The notes under the pieces were generated by a model. It did not search any database, was not told the origin of the DNA, and was given only the letters and a program-made list of their open reading frames with translations. From Epithemia pelagica (Eukaryota; Bacillariophyta; Bacillariophyceae; Surirellales; Surirellaceae), in contig OX337229.1 of the NCBI GenBank assembly GCA_946965045.2, forward strand, positions 4,464,001 to 4,528,000: DNA of 64,000 nt. Direction: 5' to 3'. Below, in pieces: positions 41,232 through 50,930 of this stretch (its first letter is position 1; each line of letters starts with the position of its first letter). Both the position numbers and the translations under genes were made by a program.

Positions 41232-41999
41232 ATGATCATCCCCGGTTTAAAGTTGGCAGCCGGTGCCATTGCAGGTACTCTTACGTTTTCATGTGTTCGA
41301 AATTCTCTCCAAACAGTTAGTGTGATATCTGATGGAAACATTGAGGATTCACTTTCCCGTGGTCTCTATATTCAAGATCGTTTGTCGAATATTGCTCAGA
41401 TAGCACCACTGGCTGGGGACACCTCAGTTGTTTGCGAGAGTCTTCTTGATGAAATGAAGACTCTATCGAGGAAAGATTCGCTGTGTTTGTTTCTTTCTTG
41501 TCCGTCAATATCACCGGGAGATGTTGAAGGAAGCTGGAATGGTAATTTACTGGAAAATAATGGTTGGGTCTTGACATCGGTGACAAGTTTCATTTCGAAC
41601 CAGCTGTTTGGAAGAGGCATTCCATGGAACGGCAAGGCTTTCAAAGGATCTACTGGTAGAGGAATAAATCGTTTTGTGTCCGGAAAGCAGGAGGAACGAT
41701 TGCATGAGTTTGATTTTGCACATGAGCCCTCACGCTTGCTTCTGTCAGAGGGACCGGATGAATCGGCACTGACAGGATCGTCGTGCGTAGCATTGGATTA
41801 CAGTGGCTATCATGCCAAACTGTCCCTATGGAATTCCATGAGAGACGAAGTTCGTCTCGTTCCACTTCCATCATCGTGTAACATTCGTCTACTAATAGGC
41901 CTGGGCTGTATGGGATGGTCTGGTGGTATACGGAATTGTTCCCCATTTTGTCTATGGCAAGACACAACAACAACAACACAATCCACCGAGAAGGGGTAG
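41232..41999 (+). CDS. GXWXG/DUF4334-like protein
   Basis: Single exon, 255 aa, starting MIIPGLKLAAGAIAG, a hydrophobic stretch that could be a signal or anchor. The second half shows the GXWXG arrangement: DVEGSWNGNLL, then IPWNGKAFKG, and later a DUF4334-like end with VALDYSGYHAKLSLWNSMRDEVRLVP and LLIGLGCMGWSGGIRNCSPFCLWQ. These proteins are small beta-rich domains of unknown ligand. The assignment rests on motif order by eye. A further ATG lies 7 bases upstream out of frame. The stop is 168 bp from the Dbp3 stop, genes convergent. Confidence 0.6.
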   Translation: MIIPGLKLAAGAIAGTLTFSCVRNSLQTVSVISDGNIEDSLSRGLYIQDRLSNIAQIAPLAGDTSVVCESLLDEMKTLSRKDSLCLFLSCPSISPGDVEGSWNGNLLENNGWVLTSVTSFISNQLFGRGIPWNGKAFKGSTGRGINRFVSGKQEERLHEFDFAHEPSRLLLSEGPDESALTGSSCVALDYSGYHAKLSLWNSMRDEVRLVPLPSSCNIRLLIGLGCMGWSGGIRNCSPFCLWQDTTTTTQSTEKG

Positions 42000-42125
42000 A
42001 TGTCGGATGTTACCATCACCGACCAAGAAATAGCATCTCCGAGCTATCGCGACAAAGGCGCTTCTCAGTGTACAGTATGTTTCGAGTAGCGTTCCATGCT
42101 TTAGAAGAGAGAGAAACCCAGCAAA

Positions 42126-42189
42126 ACATGTTCTATTATTCTTCGTCTGATGATTCAACATGTTCTATTATTCTTCGTCTGATGATTCA
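42126..42189. repeat. 32-bp tandem duplication at the 3' end of the helicase gene
   Basis: 42126-42157 and 42158-42189 are exact copies. The second contains the last codons and stop (…SSDEE*) of the minus-strand helicase gene; the first is a copy of the gene end moved into its 3' flank. Confidence 0.9.
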
Positions 42190-44208
42190 AACGTGATCTT
42201 GGTTGCTTGTTTCATTGGCACTTGCGAATTTTTGGGACCAAAGTTGCCATACAATTTGTGTTCCTTTTTCTTAATGGTGCTGCCAAACGCTTTTAATTCT
42301 TCGGGTATTTCTTGTTCGGCTTGTCGCAACACATGTTGCAAGGCTCCAGCATGAGCCTTGTCAGCTGTTGGTTGAAAAAAGGTATACGAGACACCCGTCT
42401 GTCCGGCGCGTCCAGTCCGACCAATCCGATGGACATAGTCTTCAATCGTCAATGGAAAGGTGTAGTTGATGACCACGTGAACATTGGGTATATCTAGGCC
42501 ACGCGCCGCGACGTCCGTGGCAATCATGAGGGGACAAGAACCGTCCTTGAATTGTTGAAGAGCTGCCGTTCGAGCTTGTTGGTGCTTATTCCCATGAATC
42601 GAACAGCACTTCCATCCCTCTCGCTGCAAGGAATATTCCATGCGCTCTGCCTCCTTTTTGTACAAACAAAATAAGAGTAATCGCTGTGTTTGTGATTTGT
42701 GTACCTGATTGAGAATCTGTCGTAACCGACTCGGACGTTTCATGTCATCGACAACCTGAATGATTTGCTTGACTCGCTTGTTGGCCGACAAGGAATCGTC
42801 CACGGTCGAATGAGGGTCGCTGGCGTCTCCATTGGCACCATCCTCCGTGCTGCGGATTGTTTCAAAGCCAACGTAAACACGAATGGGATCCTTATGCATA
42901 AAGTCCATGGCAATCTTTTGAATATCCGCCGGCCATGTGGCGGAGAACATGCATGTTTGCCGTCCTTGGTCCTGGCGCGGACATTCACCAATAATAAAAC
43001 GAACATCCTGCTCAAATCCCATATCCAACATACGATCTGCTTCGTCCAACACAAGAAATTCCACATGTTCCAAGGAGCAGGACCGTTCTTGGATCAAGTC
43101 CTTCAATCGGCCTGGTGTGGCAACCAAGCAATCCAGGCCACGTTTCAAGGCTGTCGTCTGTTGGTGTTTCGGGACACCACCATAGACAACCAAAGACTTT
43201 AAGCTAGCTACGGCACCAAACTCTTGTAAGACCTCATCGGATTGCATGGCCAATTCTCGAGTTGGTGCTAGAACTAGCATTCGAGGAGAGGATGGTATGG
43301 ACCTTTTCTTTTTGGACGCCAACCGAGTCAATGCAGGCAGTGCAAACGCTGAAATGAGCAAGAGGACCTGTGAGAGTCATGAATTGGCAGATTGACAGTG
43401 GGCATATGGAAGAAGACCACGTATATGAAAGTAGCGTACCCAATGTTTTCCCACTCCCAGTCTGTGTTAAGTGACGCAAGGCACCACGTGTGCAGGACGA
43501 CATTTCGTTAGAACGAGACAACAACTAACTGGACACCAACAGTTTACAGTTGTTTGATACATTTCTTACCTCAGCAATTCCAACGACATCATGTGCTTTG
43601 GTAAGGATGGGCCACGCCTGAGCTTGAATGGGCGATGGTTTGGTAAAGCCATTGCCTTTGGTGCACTGCTGGACCAACGATGGTGCAATGGTATCTCGAC
43701 AATCGTCAAACGAGCAAAACGGGAAAAAGGAGCCATCCCGACGTGTTTCTTCCGTCGCTTCTACAGTGCTTCGAACCAAGACAATTTTCTGTTCTCGACG
43801 CCAAGCAGCGATTGCATTCGTGTCGGGAGACGACGACGACGACGACGACGAAGGGATGGTCGACACCTTGTTGTCCGTCTTGGATCGTTTGTTGGGACTC
43901 CGTGGAAGGTCACTGTCTGCTCCCGAATGATCTCCATTATCCTTGCGTTTCTTGTCCTTTAAGGAAATCTTTTTTCCTTGAATCTGAAACTTGGAACTCT
44001 TTTGGATCCATTCCTTGACAAGATTGGACGAGACCGTAGGATGTTCTTGTTCAATCTTGTGACAAGTTTCTTGTACGAGATTCTTCAACTTGAGTTCCGA
44101 TTTGGAATGCTTTTTCAGTATTTTCTTTGCCGCTTTCACTACAGCTGACTCTTGCTCTTTCTTAGTTGTTGAGGCGACCCCATTCTTGCCGTTTGTGAGT
44201 TCCGTCAT
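42168..44208 (-). CDS. DBP3: DEAD-box RNA helicase, Dbp3 type
   Basis: Nucleolar ATP-dependent helicase for large-subunit pre-rRNA processing. There are three exons: 44208-43570, 43461-43440 (22 nt) and 43348-42168, giving 613 aa. The Lys/Ser-rich N-terminus is nucleolar-like. Motifs: Q motif GFTKPSPIQAQAWP; I AETGSGKT (split, with the microexon carrying TGSGKTL); Ia APTRELA; Ib TPGRL; II DEAD; III SAT; then IV-VI LLFCLYKK, ATDVAARGLDIP and HRIGRTGRAG. The C-terminus IPEELKAFGSTIKKKEHKLYG closely follows the Dbp3 signature (EELxKFGxxxKKKEHxxYG). It is divergent from the GCP3 gene, 228 bp between starts. Confidence 0.93.
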
Positions 44209-44436
44209 GGTATAGAGAGCAAGTTGTGATCCTGAAAATGAAAAGTGATCGAGCCATTGGCGGCGTGGACATGGATGGAGATGCGTTCTTTAGGTTCTGA
44301 GCACACAAAAAGTGAGGTCGTACATGCGATTGCAGAGACTTTTCGGCGACCAGATCCAGATGTGAATGGTCGCGCTTTTCGCTCCAGAACAGAATTGCGC
44401 GACAATGACAGGAGAGCACACAAAAAATGAGCCAAA

Positions 44437-46911
44437 ATGTCGTCGGTTGCCGCCAAACGAAGTAATGTGGGTCCACACTTTGATCATGAAGGACAAAAGG
44501 AAATTTTGATTCAATGGAAGAAGGAAGAGGAGGCGGTGTTACGAGAATGTTTGTTCATATTGCAAGGAATGGATGGAGATTGTCGATTGTCCTGGACCAA
44601 GAACCACTCGAACAATACTTCGGCATCCGGAATGGATCCACAATATTTGTTGGCTCAGGAACAAATTATTTCCCATTCCTTTGTCCTTTCCAAAGATACG
44701 ACGGTGGTCCTACCGCCCTCATGGTGTGGCCAATCCAGATTGGGAAGTGGTGCCAAGGATGCCTTGTCCTTGTGTGCCGAAGCGGGATGGTTGTATGGAC
44801 GAGTTCGAACGTACATTGATGCAGTGCAACAAAAAAAGAAGTCTTCCACTGTAATGTCCAGTGCTACAACATCTACTAGTACACCCACGGGGTCCATTGC
44901 CAGGGCCTTTGCGGTGGCACTGAATCAAGAACTGCAAGAGTATTTACAATTCCTGTACGAATTGGAACAAGAACTGGATCAATTGCATTTGCGGCAGATA
45001 CGGGTGCGTTTGCGAGAACCGATTCGACGATTGCAATCCCTTGCTCTGTTAACGGATAGCTCGCAACATTTATCAGGTGGTCCCTTGCTTGCGGCTCTTC
45101 AAAAACATGCCGTTCGCAGTGGCGACCCACGCCATGTGGCCATTGTTCATCGACTTTTGGCTGCCGCAAGTAAGCCGTGGTTCCAAATGCTTCATTTGTG
45201 GGTTACCCAAGGTATTTTGAGCGATCCAGCCGAAGAGTTTTTTGTTCGTCAAAGTAGGGGCAATCCCAATCATTCCCAAATCCTCGGCGTTGTTCCAGCC
45301 GAAGAATGGAAAGGGGGTAGTCCTTCCGGAAAGAGTACCAGTGGAGGAAAGTTGTTGTTTGAATGGAAAGATTGTTTTGATTTGGACATGACGAAATTAC
45401 CGGGTCCTGAATTGATGGGTTTGGACCTGGTGGAACCGGCCTTTCGTGTGGGCAAGGGTGTGAACTTTGTCCGACGCTGTCTCATGGATGGAGAATGGAC
45501 GTTTGGTAGTGAGTTTGTTGAACGATCCAAGAAAGCTTTTTGTTACAGCTCGGGGCAAGCCACCGAACTAAGTCGTTTTCGATCTACCTTGACGGAAGCC
45601 ATGAGAACTGTACATTCCCATATATTGGACTCACTCCACAAAGACCATCATCTGTTGTTGCATCTCCATGCGCTGAAACAATTCATGCTGCTGGGACACG
45701 GAGATTTTTATACCGTGTTGATGGACGGCTTGTCCTCCGAATTTGGTAACAAGGTTGGCGTTGCCGGAATCTACCGTCATACCTTGACGTCAGTCATTGA
45801 ATCAGCTTTGCGCAGTACCAATGCCAATTTCTTTCCGCCTCACATCCTAGAACGACTTGACATTGATTGGGATGTCGATAGTAATGACTGGCAGTACTAT
45901 GGATTTGATTCGGAAGATACGGCCTCTTCCTCGCAAAATTCAAACAAGGACAAGCGACGAATCTGGGATATTTTTGCTCTGGACTATACCGTGCCGGAAA
46001 CTCTGGTATCGGTCGTGGACGAAGATGCCAAAGCGGATTATCGCCGAGTCTTTCGCTCTTTGTTTGACCTTCGAACTGTGGAGCATCATTTGAATTCCAC
46101 TTGGCGTACCGGAGCAACGTTACAGCATACATTGCACGCAGTGGCACAGCAAAACGGTCTCACGGTCCGAACTAGTCAAGCCTACGCCAATACGATCGCT
46201 CTTCTGCGACAAATCGCCATGACACGTCAGGCTATGGTACATTTTATCGTTAACTTGAAAAGTTACATCATGTTTGGGGTCCTGGAAGGGGGTTGGAAAA
46301 GAGTGGTGCAGGATATTCAGGAAGCCGAAACGCTGGACGATGTCGTGGCTGCTCATAGTCGGTATATACGAAATATTTGCCGGAAGAGCTTTTTGGGAAA
46401 TGACCACACCAAGACGGTTGGTCCATTGGCTGGATATCCCAAACTGGGCAGTCATGTGAACGAGTTGCTGGAGTTGTGCAAAGAATTTTGTGTTTATCAG
46501 CAGAAAGTGTTTGGCGTGGCGTTGGAGTCAGCCGAAAATACCAAAGAAGAACGAAGGCAAGCAAATGAACGAGCAGCAGTCGGTGACTGGGGATTTGCCA
46601 CCGAAGACATTCTTGCGGAAGAAAACAGCTTTTTCGGTCTGGCAGATTCCATCAAGAAAAACGACCTGTCAGTGTTGGCAAATGCTTTTCACCAAAAGAT
46701 CATGGCCATGCTCTCCTCCGCAGATGAAATTCTCAATGGGGTATACATGTCAAGAAATCCCGGGCCTGCTTCTCCTGGCCCCGCCACCCCAGATAACCGA
46801 GACAAGTCCCATGGTTTTGGAAGAGCAGATGATGCACTGGATTCACTACGATTCTTTATATTTCAGTTGGACCAAAACAACTATTATGAATTCAATCATG
46901 AGGCCACTTAA
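44437..46911 (+). CDS. Gamma-tubulin complex component 3 (GCP3/Spc98)
   Basis: Subunit of the gamma-tubulin small complex that nucleates microtubules. Single exon, 824 aa. GRIP1 region: SLCAEAGWLYGRVRTYI, GSIARAFAVALNQELQEYLQFLYELEQELDQ, IRRLQSLALLTDSS, PWFQMLHLWVTQGILSDPAEEFFVRQ and GKGVNFVRRC. GRIP2 region: LHALKQFMLLGHGDFYTVLMDGL, IFALDYTVPETLVSVV, YRRVFRSLFDLRTVEHHLNSTWR and MVHFIVNLKSYIMFGVLEGGWKRV. The phrase ALNxELxEYxxxLxxLExxL fits GCP3 better than GCP2. The protein starts almost directly at GRIP1, so the N-terminal MOZART-binding extension of animal GCP3 seems short or absent. Confidence 0.92.
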   Translation: MSSVAAKRSNVGPHFDHEGQKEILIQWKKEEEAVLRECLFILQGMDGDCRLSWTKNHSNNTSASGMDPQYLLAQEQIISHSFVLSKDTTVVLPPSWCGQSRLGSGAKDALSLCAEAGWLYGRVRTYIDAVQQKKKSSTVMSSATTSTSTPTGSIARAFAVALNQELQEYLQFLYELEQELDQLHLRQIRVRLREPIRRLQSLALLTDSSQHLSGGPLLAALQKHAVRSGDPRHVAIVHRLLAAASKPWFQMLHLWVTQGILSDPAEEFFVRQSRGNPNHSQILGVVPAEEWKGGSPSGKSTSGGKLLFEWKDCFDLDMTKLPGPELMGLDLVEPAFRVGKGVNFVRRCLMDGEWTFGSEFVERSKKAFCYSSGQATELSRFRSTLTEAMRTVHSHILDSLHKDHHLLLHLHALKQFMLLGHGDFYTVLMDGLSSEFGNKVGVAGIYRHTLTSVIESALRSTNANFFPPHILERLDIDWDVDSNDWQYYGFDSEDTASSSQNSNKDKRRIWDIFALDYTVPETLVSVVDEDAKADYRRVFRSLFDLRTVEHHLNSTWRTGATLQHTLHAVAQQNGLTVRTSQAYANTIALLRQIAMTRQAMVHFIVNLKSYIMFGVLEGGWKRVVQDIQEAETLDDVVAAHSRYIRNICRKSFLGNDHTKTVGPLAGYPKLGSHVNELLELCKEFCVYQQKVFGVALESAENTKEERRQANERAAVGDWGFATEDILAEENSFFGLADSIKKNDLSVLANAFHQKIMAMLSSADEILNGVYMSRNPGPASPGPATPDNRDKSHGFGRADDALDSLRFFIFQLDQNNYYEFNHEAT

Positions 46912-46970
46912 ACCCAAATACTTACTGAGGCAGACCACTTAACCTAAACACTTAATGAGGCACAAAAACG

Positions 46971-49421
46971 CTAAACCGAGACTTCTTGTGTTGCAGTCAG
47001 TACCTGCCCATCGTGACTGTCATATGCATCATCTTCGTCTTCTGTTTCATCCATTTCAGCGTTCTTTCTAGATCTCTTGAATGGCGACGAATCCTGGTTT
47101 TCGCCTGGGACATCTCGATTATAATACGAAAGCATGATTTTGGCGGCCTCGGCATCATCAATTCCCAGTGCTTTTACCTCTTCGTCCAATCTCCGTTTGA
47201 GGCTTTTCAAGTCTGTTCGCATCTCCGAAACAAGCGATTCAACTCGAGCGGCACGTTCCTGAGATGCGGTGTAAGTCCTCTGATTAAGAAGCCGAATGCG
47301 ACGTTGACGATTAACTTCGTTCTTCACTTGCCGCAACTTTGCTTTCATAACGATGCAGTTTTGATGACGTTCTTCGTATTCGCGGACCAATGGCGGCACC
47401 CCTACGTTGTCTGGGCGTCCAAGAACGGACACCCCACCGAAGAAAACTTTAGTGTATTCTTTGTCCAATTCATCCATGCTTTTCTCCGTGACGAAGGGTC
47501 CTCGGCCAATTTTCGTGGGAATCAAATTTGATCCAAACGGGAGAAGCCTGGTTCGTTTGTTCGCCTCAGACTCTCCAGGTTCTGTAGGAGCAGTGCCGTC
47601 CGGATGCATCCCCCTGTCAGATGCCTCACAGTCGGCTGGCGTCGAGGTACTTTGTTCTGCCATTGCTTCCATATCCAACGATTCTCCAAAAAGGGGCGCC
47701 GAGTCCATCATCCCACGCCACCGCTGGGCTAGGCGAGCATCCGAGAATGACGCAGGATTCTCCAGTGGCTCCACGGCCGAGGGTGGGAAAAACCCAACAC
47801 CGAAAGACAGTTGCACGGCTACTCGTGGAGGAAGAAGCTCGCAGTCGTTTGTTGACCCCACGTCTTTTGACTTTGGCTCATCAGACGATTGCAACTCTGG
47901 TTGATCAACATCCATAATATCTGCATCGTCAGCATTTTTCTTTGCTTTCTGGCGTCGAGTCGCATTCTGACTCGATCCAAGTTTGCTGCAAGGCAGAATT
48001 TCCACAACCTTGCCTTCCCCGTAAGGAGTGGACACCTTGTCCCCAATCACTGTCCACCCTTGACAGATCTTACGTGGTTGTAGTTGCAGGCTCTTATCCC
48101 ACAACTGGAAGCTCTTTGGACCAATGCCACCAACACCCCTAGCTTTGTTCATTACAGAGGGTGTCGATGAATTCGTGGCAGCCGAGGAGATGCCCTTTTC
48201 CTGCAGTTCCGTGCCCCGTGCTCGAAGTACAGCCAGGACATCACGCATGACATAGCTGCTCTTCCCAGCCCCACGGCTGCGAGTTCGGGAGGTGAGCAAA
48301 TCCGCTGCACTAACGCATTCTTGTTGTACACGAGCAGTTTCATCGGAGAGCTGCACAAACTCTTCATCCATACACTCTAGATGACTGAGGAAATGCCTTC
48401 GGAGATGGTTGTCGATCATTTCAATCCGGTCCTTCTCCTCCATTGCCTTCTTTAGCTCTTCTCGAGTCTTCTGCACTGTTTTCCTGTAAGTTGTGAGATC
48501 AACCTCGATATCAGCGGGGCGGCGTTCCCACCGTAGCATTCTATGCTTCTTTTTGGGTCCCACAGATTCTGGAGGACGAGGGGGGTTAAAAGCTGTGACA
48601 GATTCTACGGCTGTGGGTGGTGTAGTCTTCGCAACGTCACCGTTCAAAGCACTAGCAGAAGGAGCCACAAATACCGAAGACGGAAGCTCGTACTCAAATC
48701 CAGCCACCTCCATGGATCGTGTTCCATGGCGAAGAAGTTCCGATGCCTTATCTTCATCAGAAGGAGCAACAACATCATCCATGTCCATTTCGTCCTCTCG
48801 AGCACGACGAACCTTTCTCGCTAAAGTAGAGGCTACCGACGCACTTGGTGTCATGCAACGTGCTAACGCAAGATCGCCTTTGATCTCTTGTTTCCGTAAC
48901 GCATTCATCCCATCGACATTGGGCAAGTACCTGGTTCGAGTTCGACGTTCTTCTTCAGTTAGCGAGTCAGAGAGGAACGACGGTCCGGCAGTCGGTGTAG
49001 GCTCTTTTTCACGAGGAAGACTTATTTCGGCTTCACGATGACTACTTTCAGCCAGGATATCAAGAGCCGTTTCTCCTGACCGTCCTCTGGTGCTGTAAGT
49101 GGCTTCGGCGGCATGTTTGGCCATGATATCATCCTCGGATGGTTCTGCCACAGCCGCCTTCTCCACGGTTTCTTCAGCTGTCGGTTCCGATGGGCCTTTT
49201 TCTTCGGAAGTGCCACCTTCCCCTCCATTTGGATCTTCTTCTTCCATAGCTTCTTCTTCCTCCTCCTCTTCATATTCAGTTGCTTCATTGTCCTCTTCTG
49301 GGCCTTCCGCTTCGCCATCTTCAGGGACAGTATTCTCCAGTGCAGCAGTCGCTTCTGCGATGCCAATCGTCTCCTTCTGAGCTTCTTCCGCTAGCTTCGC
49401 TGCTTCCAGTGCTTCGTCCAT
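46971..49421 (-). CDS. Unknown acidic nuclear-type protein with coiled coils
   Basis: Single exon, 816 aa. The first 90 residues are Ala/Glu-rich, ending in a near-continuous acidic run. Further on are KKHRMLRWERRPADIEVDLTTY leading into a coiled coil (RKTVQKTREELKKAMEEKDRIEMIDNHLRRHF); a segment GWTVIGDKVSTPYGEGKVVEILP, later joined by PRVAVQLSFGVGFFPPSAVE, which looks like a small beta-barrel (a 'fixed path' motif often seen in diatom proteins); a second coiled coil (RHQNCIVMKAKLRQVKNEVNRQRRIRLL); and a basic/acidic tail SPFKRSRKNAEMDETEDEDD. The tail and the interrupted coil suggest a nuclear, possibly chromatin-linked protein. I do not recognise a family. It is convergent with GCP3 (59 bp between stops). 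Confidence 0.7.
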   Translation of the reverse strand: MDEALEAAKLAEEAQKETIGIAEATAALENTVPEDGEAEGPEEDNEATEYEEEEEEEAMEEEDPNGGEGGTSEEKGPSEPTAEETVEKAAVAEPSEDDIMAKHAAEATYSTRGRSGETALDILAESSHREAEISLPREKEPTPTAGPSFLSDSLTEEERRTRTRYLPNVDGMNALRKQEIKGDLALARCMTPSASVASTLARKVRRAREDEMDMDDVVAPSDEDKASELLRHGTRSMEVAGFEYELPSSVFVAPSASALNGDVAKTTPPTAVESVTAFNPPRPPESVGPKKKHRMLRWERRPADIEVDLTTYRKTVQKTREELKKAMEEKDRIEMIDNHLRRHFLSHLECMDEEFVQLSDETARVQQECVSAADLLTSRTRSRGAGKSSYVMRDVLAVLRARGTELQEKGISSAATNSSTPSVMNKARGVGGIGPKSFQLWDKSLQLQPRKICQGWTVIGDKVSTPYGEGKVVEILPCSKLGSSQNATRRQKAKKNADDADIMDVDQPELQSSDEPKSKDVGSTNDCELLPPRVAVQLSFGVGFFPPSAVEPLENPASFSDARLAQRWRGMMDSAPLFGESLDMEAMAEQSTSTPADCEASDRGMHPDGTAPTEPGESEANKRTRLLPFGSNLIPTKIGRGPFVTEKSMDELDKEYTKVFFGGVSVLGRPDNVGVPPLVREYEERHQNCIVMKAKLRQVKNEVNRQRRIRLLNQRTYTASQERAARVESLVSEMRTDLKSLKRRLDEEVKALGIDDAEAAKIMLSYYNRDVPGENQDSSPFKRSRKNAEMDETEDEDDAYDSHDGQVLTATQEVSV

Positions 49422-50036
49422 GACTCAAAGTAGAAGTAACTTTACTCAACTGACTATTGATCAAAGACCTGTTTCCTGTAAAAAGTGCGAGAAACACCTG
49501 TTGTAAGATGATGTCAATCAAGAATCCAATTCAGCCTCCCCCTCGGTGTCGCTTTTATGGAAACTCGCCCGAAACCCAATAAAACAACCAAGCAGTTCAA
49601 TAAACCCAGAACAGCCACCATGAAATCGGTAGGACAACGCAAATATGGTGAGATCGAGTCTCATGGTCTATCTCACCTGCTCACCAAGGACCGAACGCAA
49701 CTTTGCGCCAACAAATAAACTTGAGAGAGACTTCATCTCAACCAAAACACATATGCCCCGTCGAAGAATTCATCCTTTTAACTTTCAAATTCGAACTGGC
49801 CTTTCAAGCGACTAAAAAACGATTGAATGTTTTAAGGCGACCACGGACCCCCCCAAAACTCACACGCGCATCTCCAATCAAATTTGGTACGTCAGCAGGA
49901 GTCCTGCCACCACTGATTCAGCATCTCTTCGGGAAAATCGACGTGAGTACTTGGTACTCGGCTTCCGTACGATAACTTTGGCAAAGATACCTTCTCGTTC
50001 GTTCGTCCCAAATCAGCATCACTCTCCCGATATAGT
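49422..50036. other. Intergenic, divergent promoters
   Basis: 615 bp between the start of the acidic protein and the start of the MYB gene. No gene seen. Confidence 0.4.
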
Positions 50037-50762
50037 ATGCCGTGCGAGATGATAACATCACCTGGAATCATTGTTGACCAAATCGCCTCTGAAAATGAAG
50101 GCATAGAGGGAGGCAAACGAATCATGGGGTCCCTCTATCATCGCATTGCTTCCGAAAGATTCACATCAACTACGTCTGGCCACAGTCCTGTAGTAGGCGA
50201 TATATGCAACGGTTTGTCATCTCCCGCTGATGCCAATAAAAAATCAGTGCCATCAGCTCCCAACGACATCACCACGAAACGGTCAGGACGATGGACACTT
50301 GATGAAAAGATCCTCTTTCTTTATGGTCTTAGAAGATTCGGCAAAGGGAGATGGAAGAAGATTAGCATATACTTGCCCGATAGGTACGTCATTTGATCGT
50401 GGACATCGCTAAATGACTGTTCGGTTGGCCTGACGCAGGTCTTTCGCCCTCCTTTTAGATCCCTTGTACAAATAAAAAGCCATGCACAGAAAGTCCTGAA
50501 ACGAATGGAGTCGGGAGAAAATGTCTTTCGTCGTCTGCACGAGAACGTGAGTCGCACCGATGCTCTGGTGCAAGCAATACATCGCAAATACGGGCTCGAT
50601 TCTCCTGATTGGTGGACTTCAAAGCGAAAAGTTCAGGATGCTGCCGATGTTGCGGAACAATTCGATGCTGCATCTGCCCTCTGTCAACTATCTTCCCATA
50701 CATTACCCGAGACAAGCACGAATCCAAGTTCAAGTCCAGGTGCAACACCATCTTCCCCATGA
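50037..50762 (+). CDS. SHAQKY-type single-MYB (SANT) transcription factor
   Basis: Two exons: 50037-50383 and 50459-50762 (intron GTACGT...TTTTAG), 216 aa. The MYB repeat spans the junction: GRWTLDEKILFLYGLRRFGKGRWKKISIYLPDR then SLVQIKSHAQKVLKRMESG. SHAQKVLKR is the variant of the plant SHAQKYF signature of I-box/CCA1-like single-MYB factors; the third helix should bind a GATA-like site. The C-terminus is Ser/Pro-rich. The intron lies within the MYB domain just before SLVQIKSHAQ. Target genes unknown. Confidence 0.88.
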
Positions 50763-50930
50763 CACAATGACGCATTTGAGCTGTACATAGTCCCGTCTCG
50801 GTAGGAAGAACTGTTTTTGATCCTCCCACGTTTGGGTTTGACTGCTATTGGATTGGCTTCGTAAGCGGACAGGCGGTCAAGAGCTGCTGTTCGCATGTAT
50901 TTAATACGTTTAAGACAACCAAGTATATCT

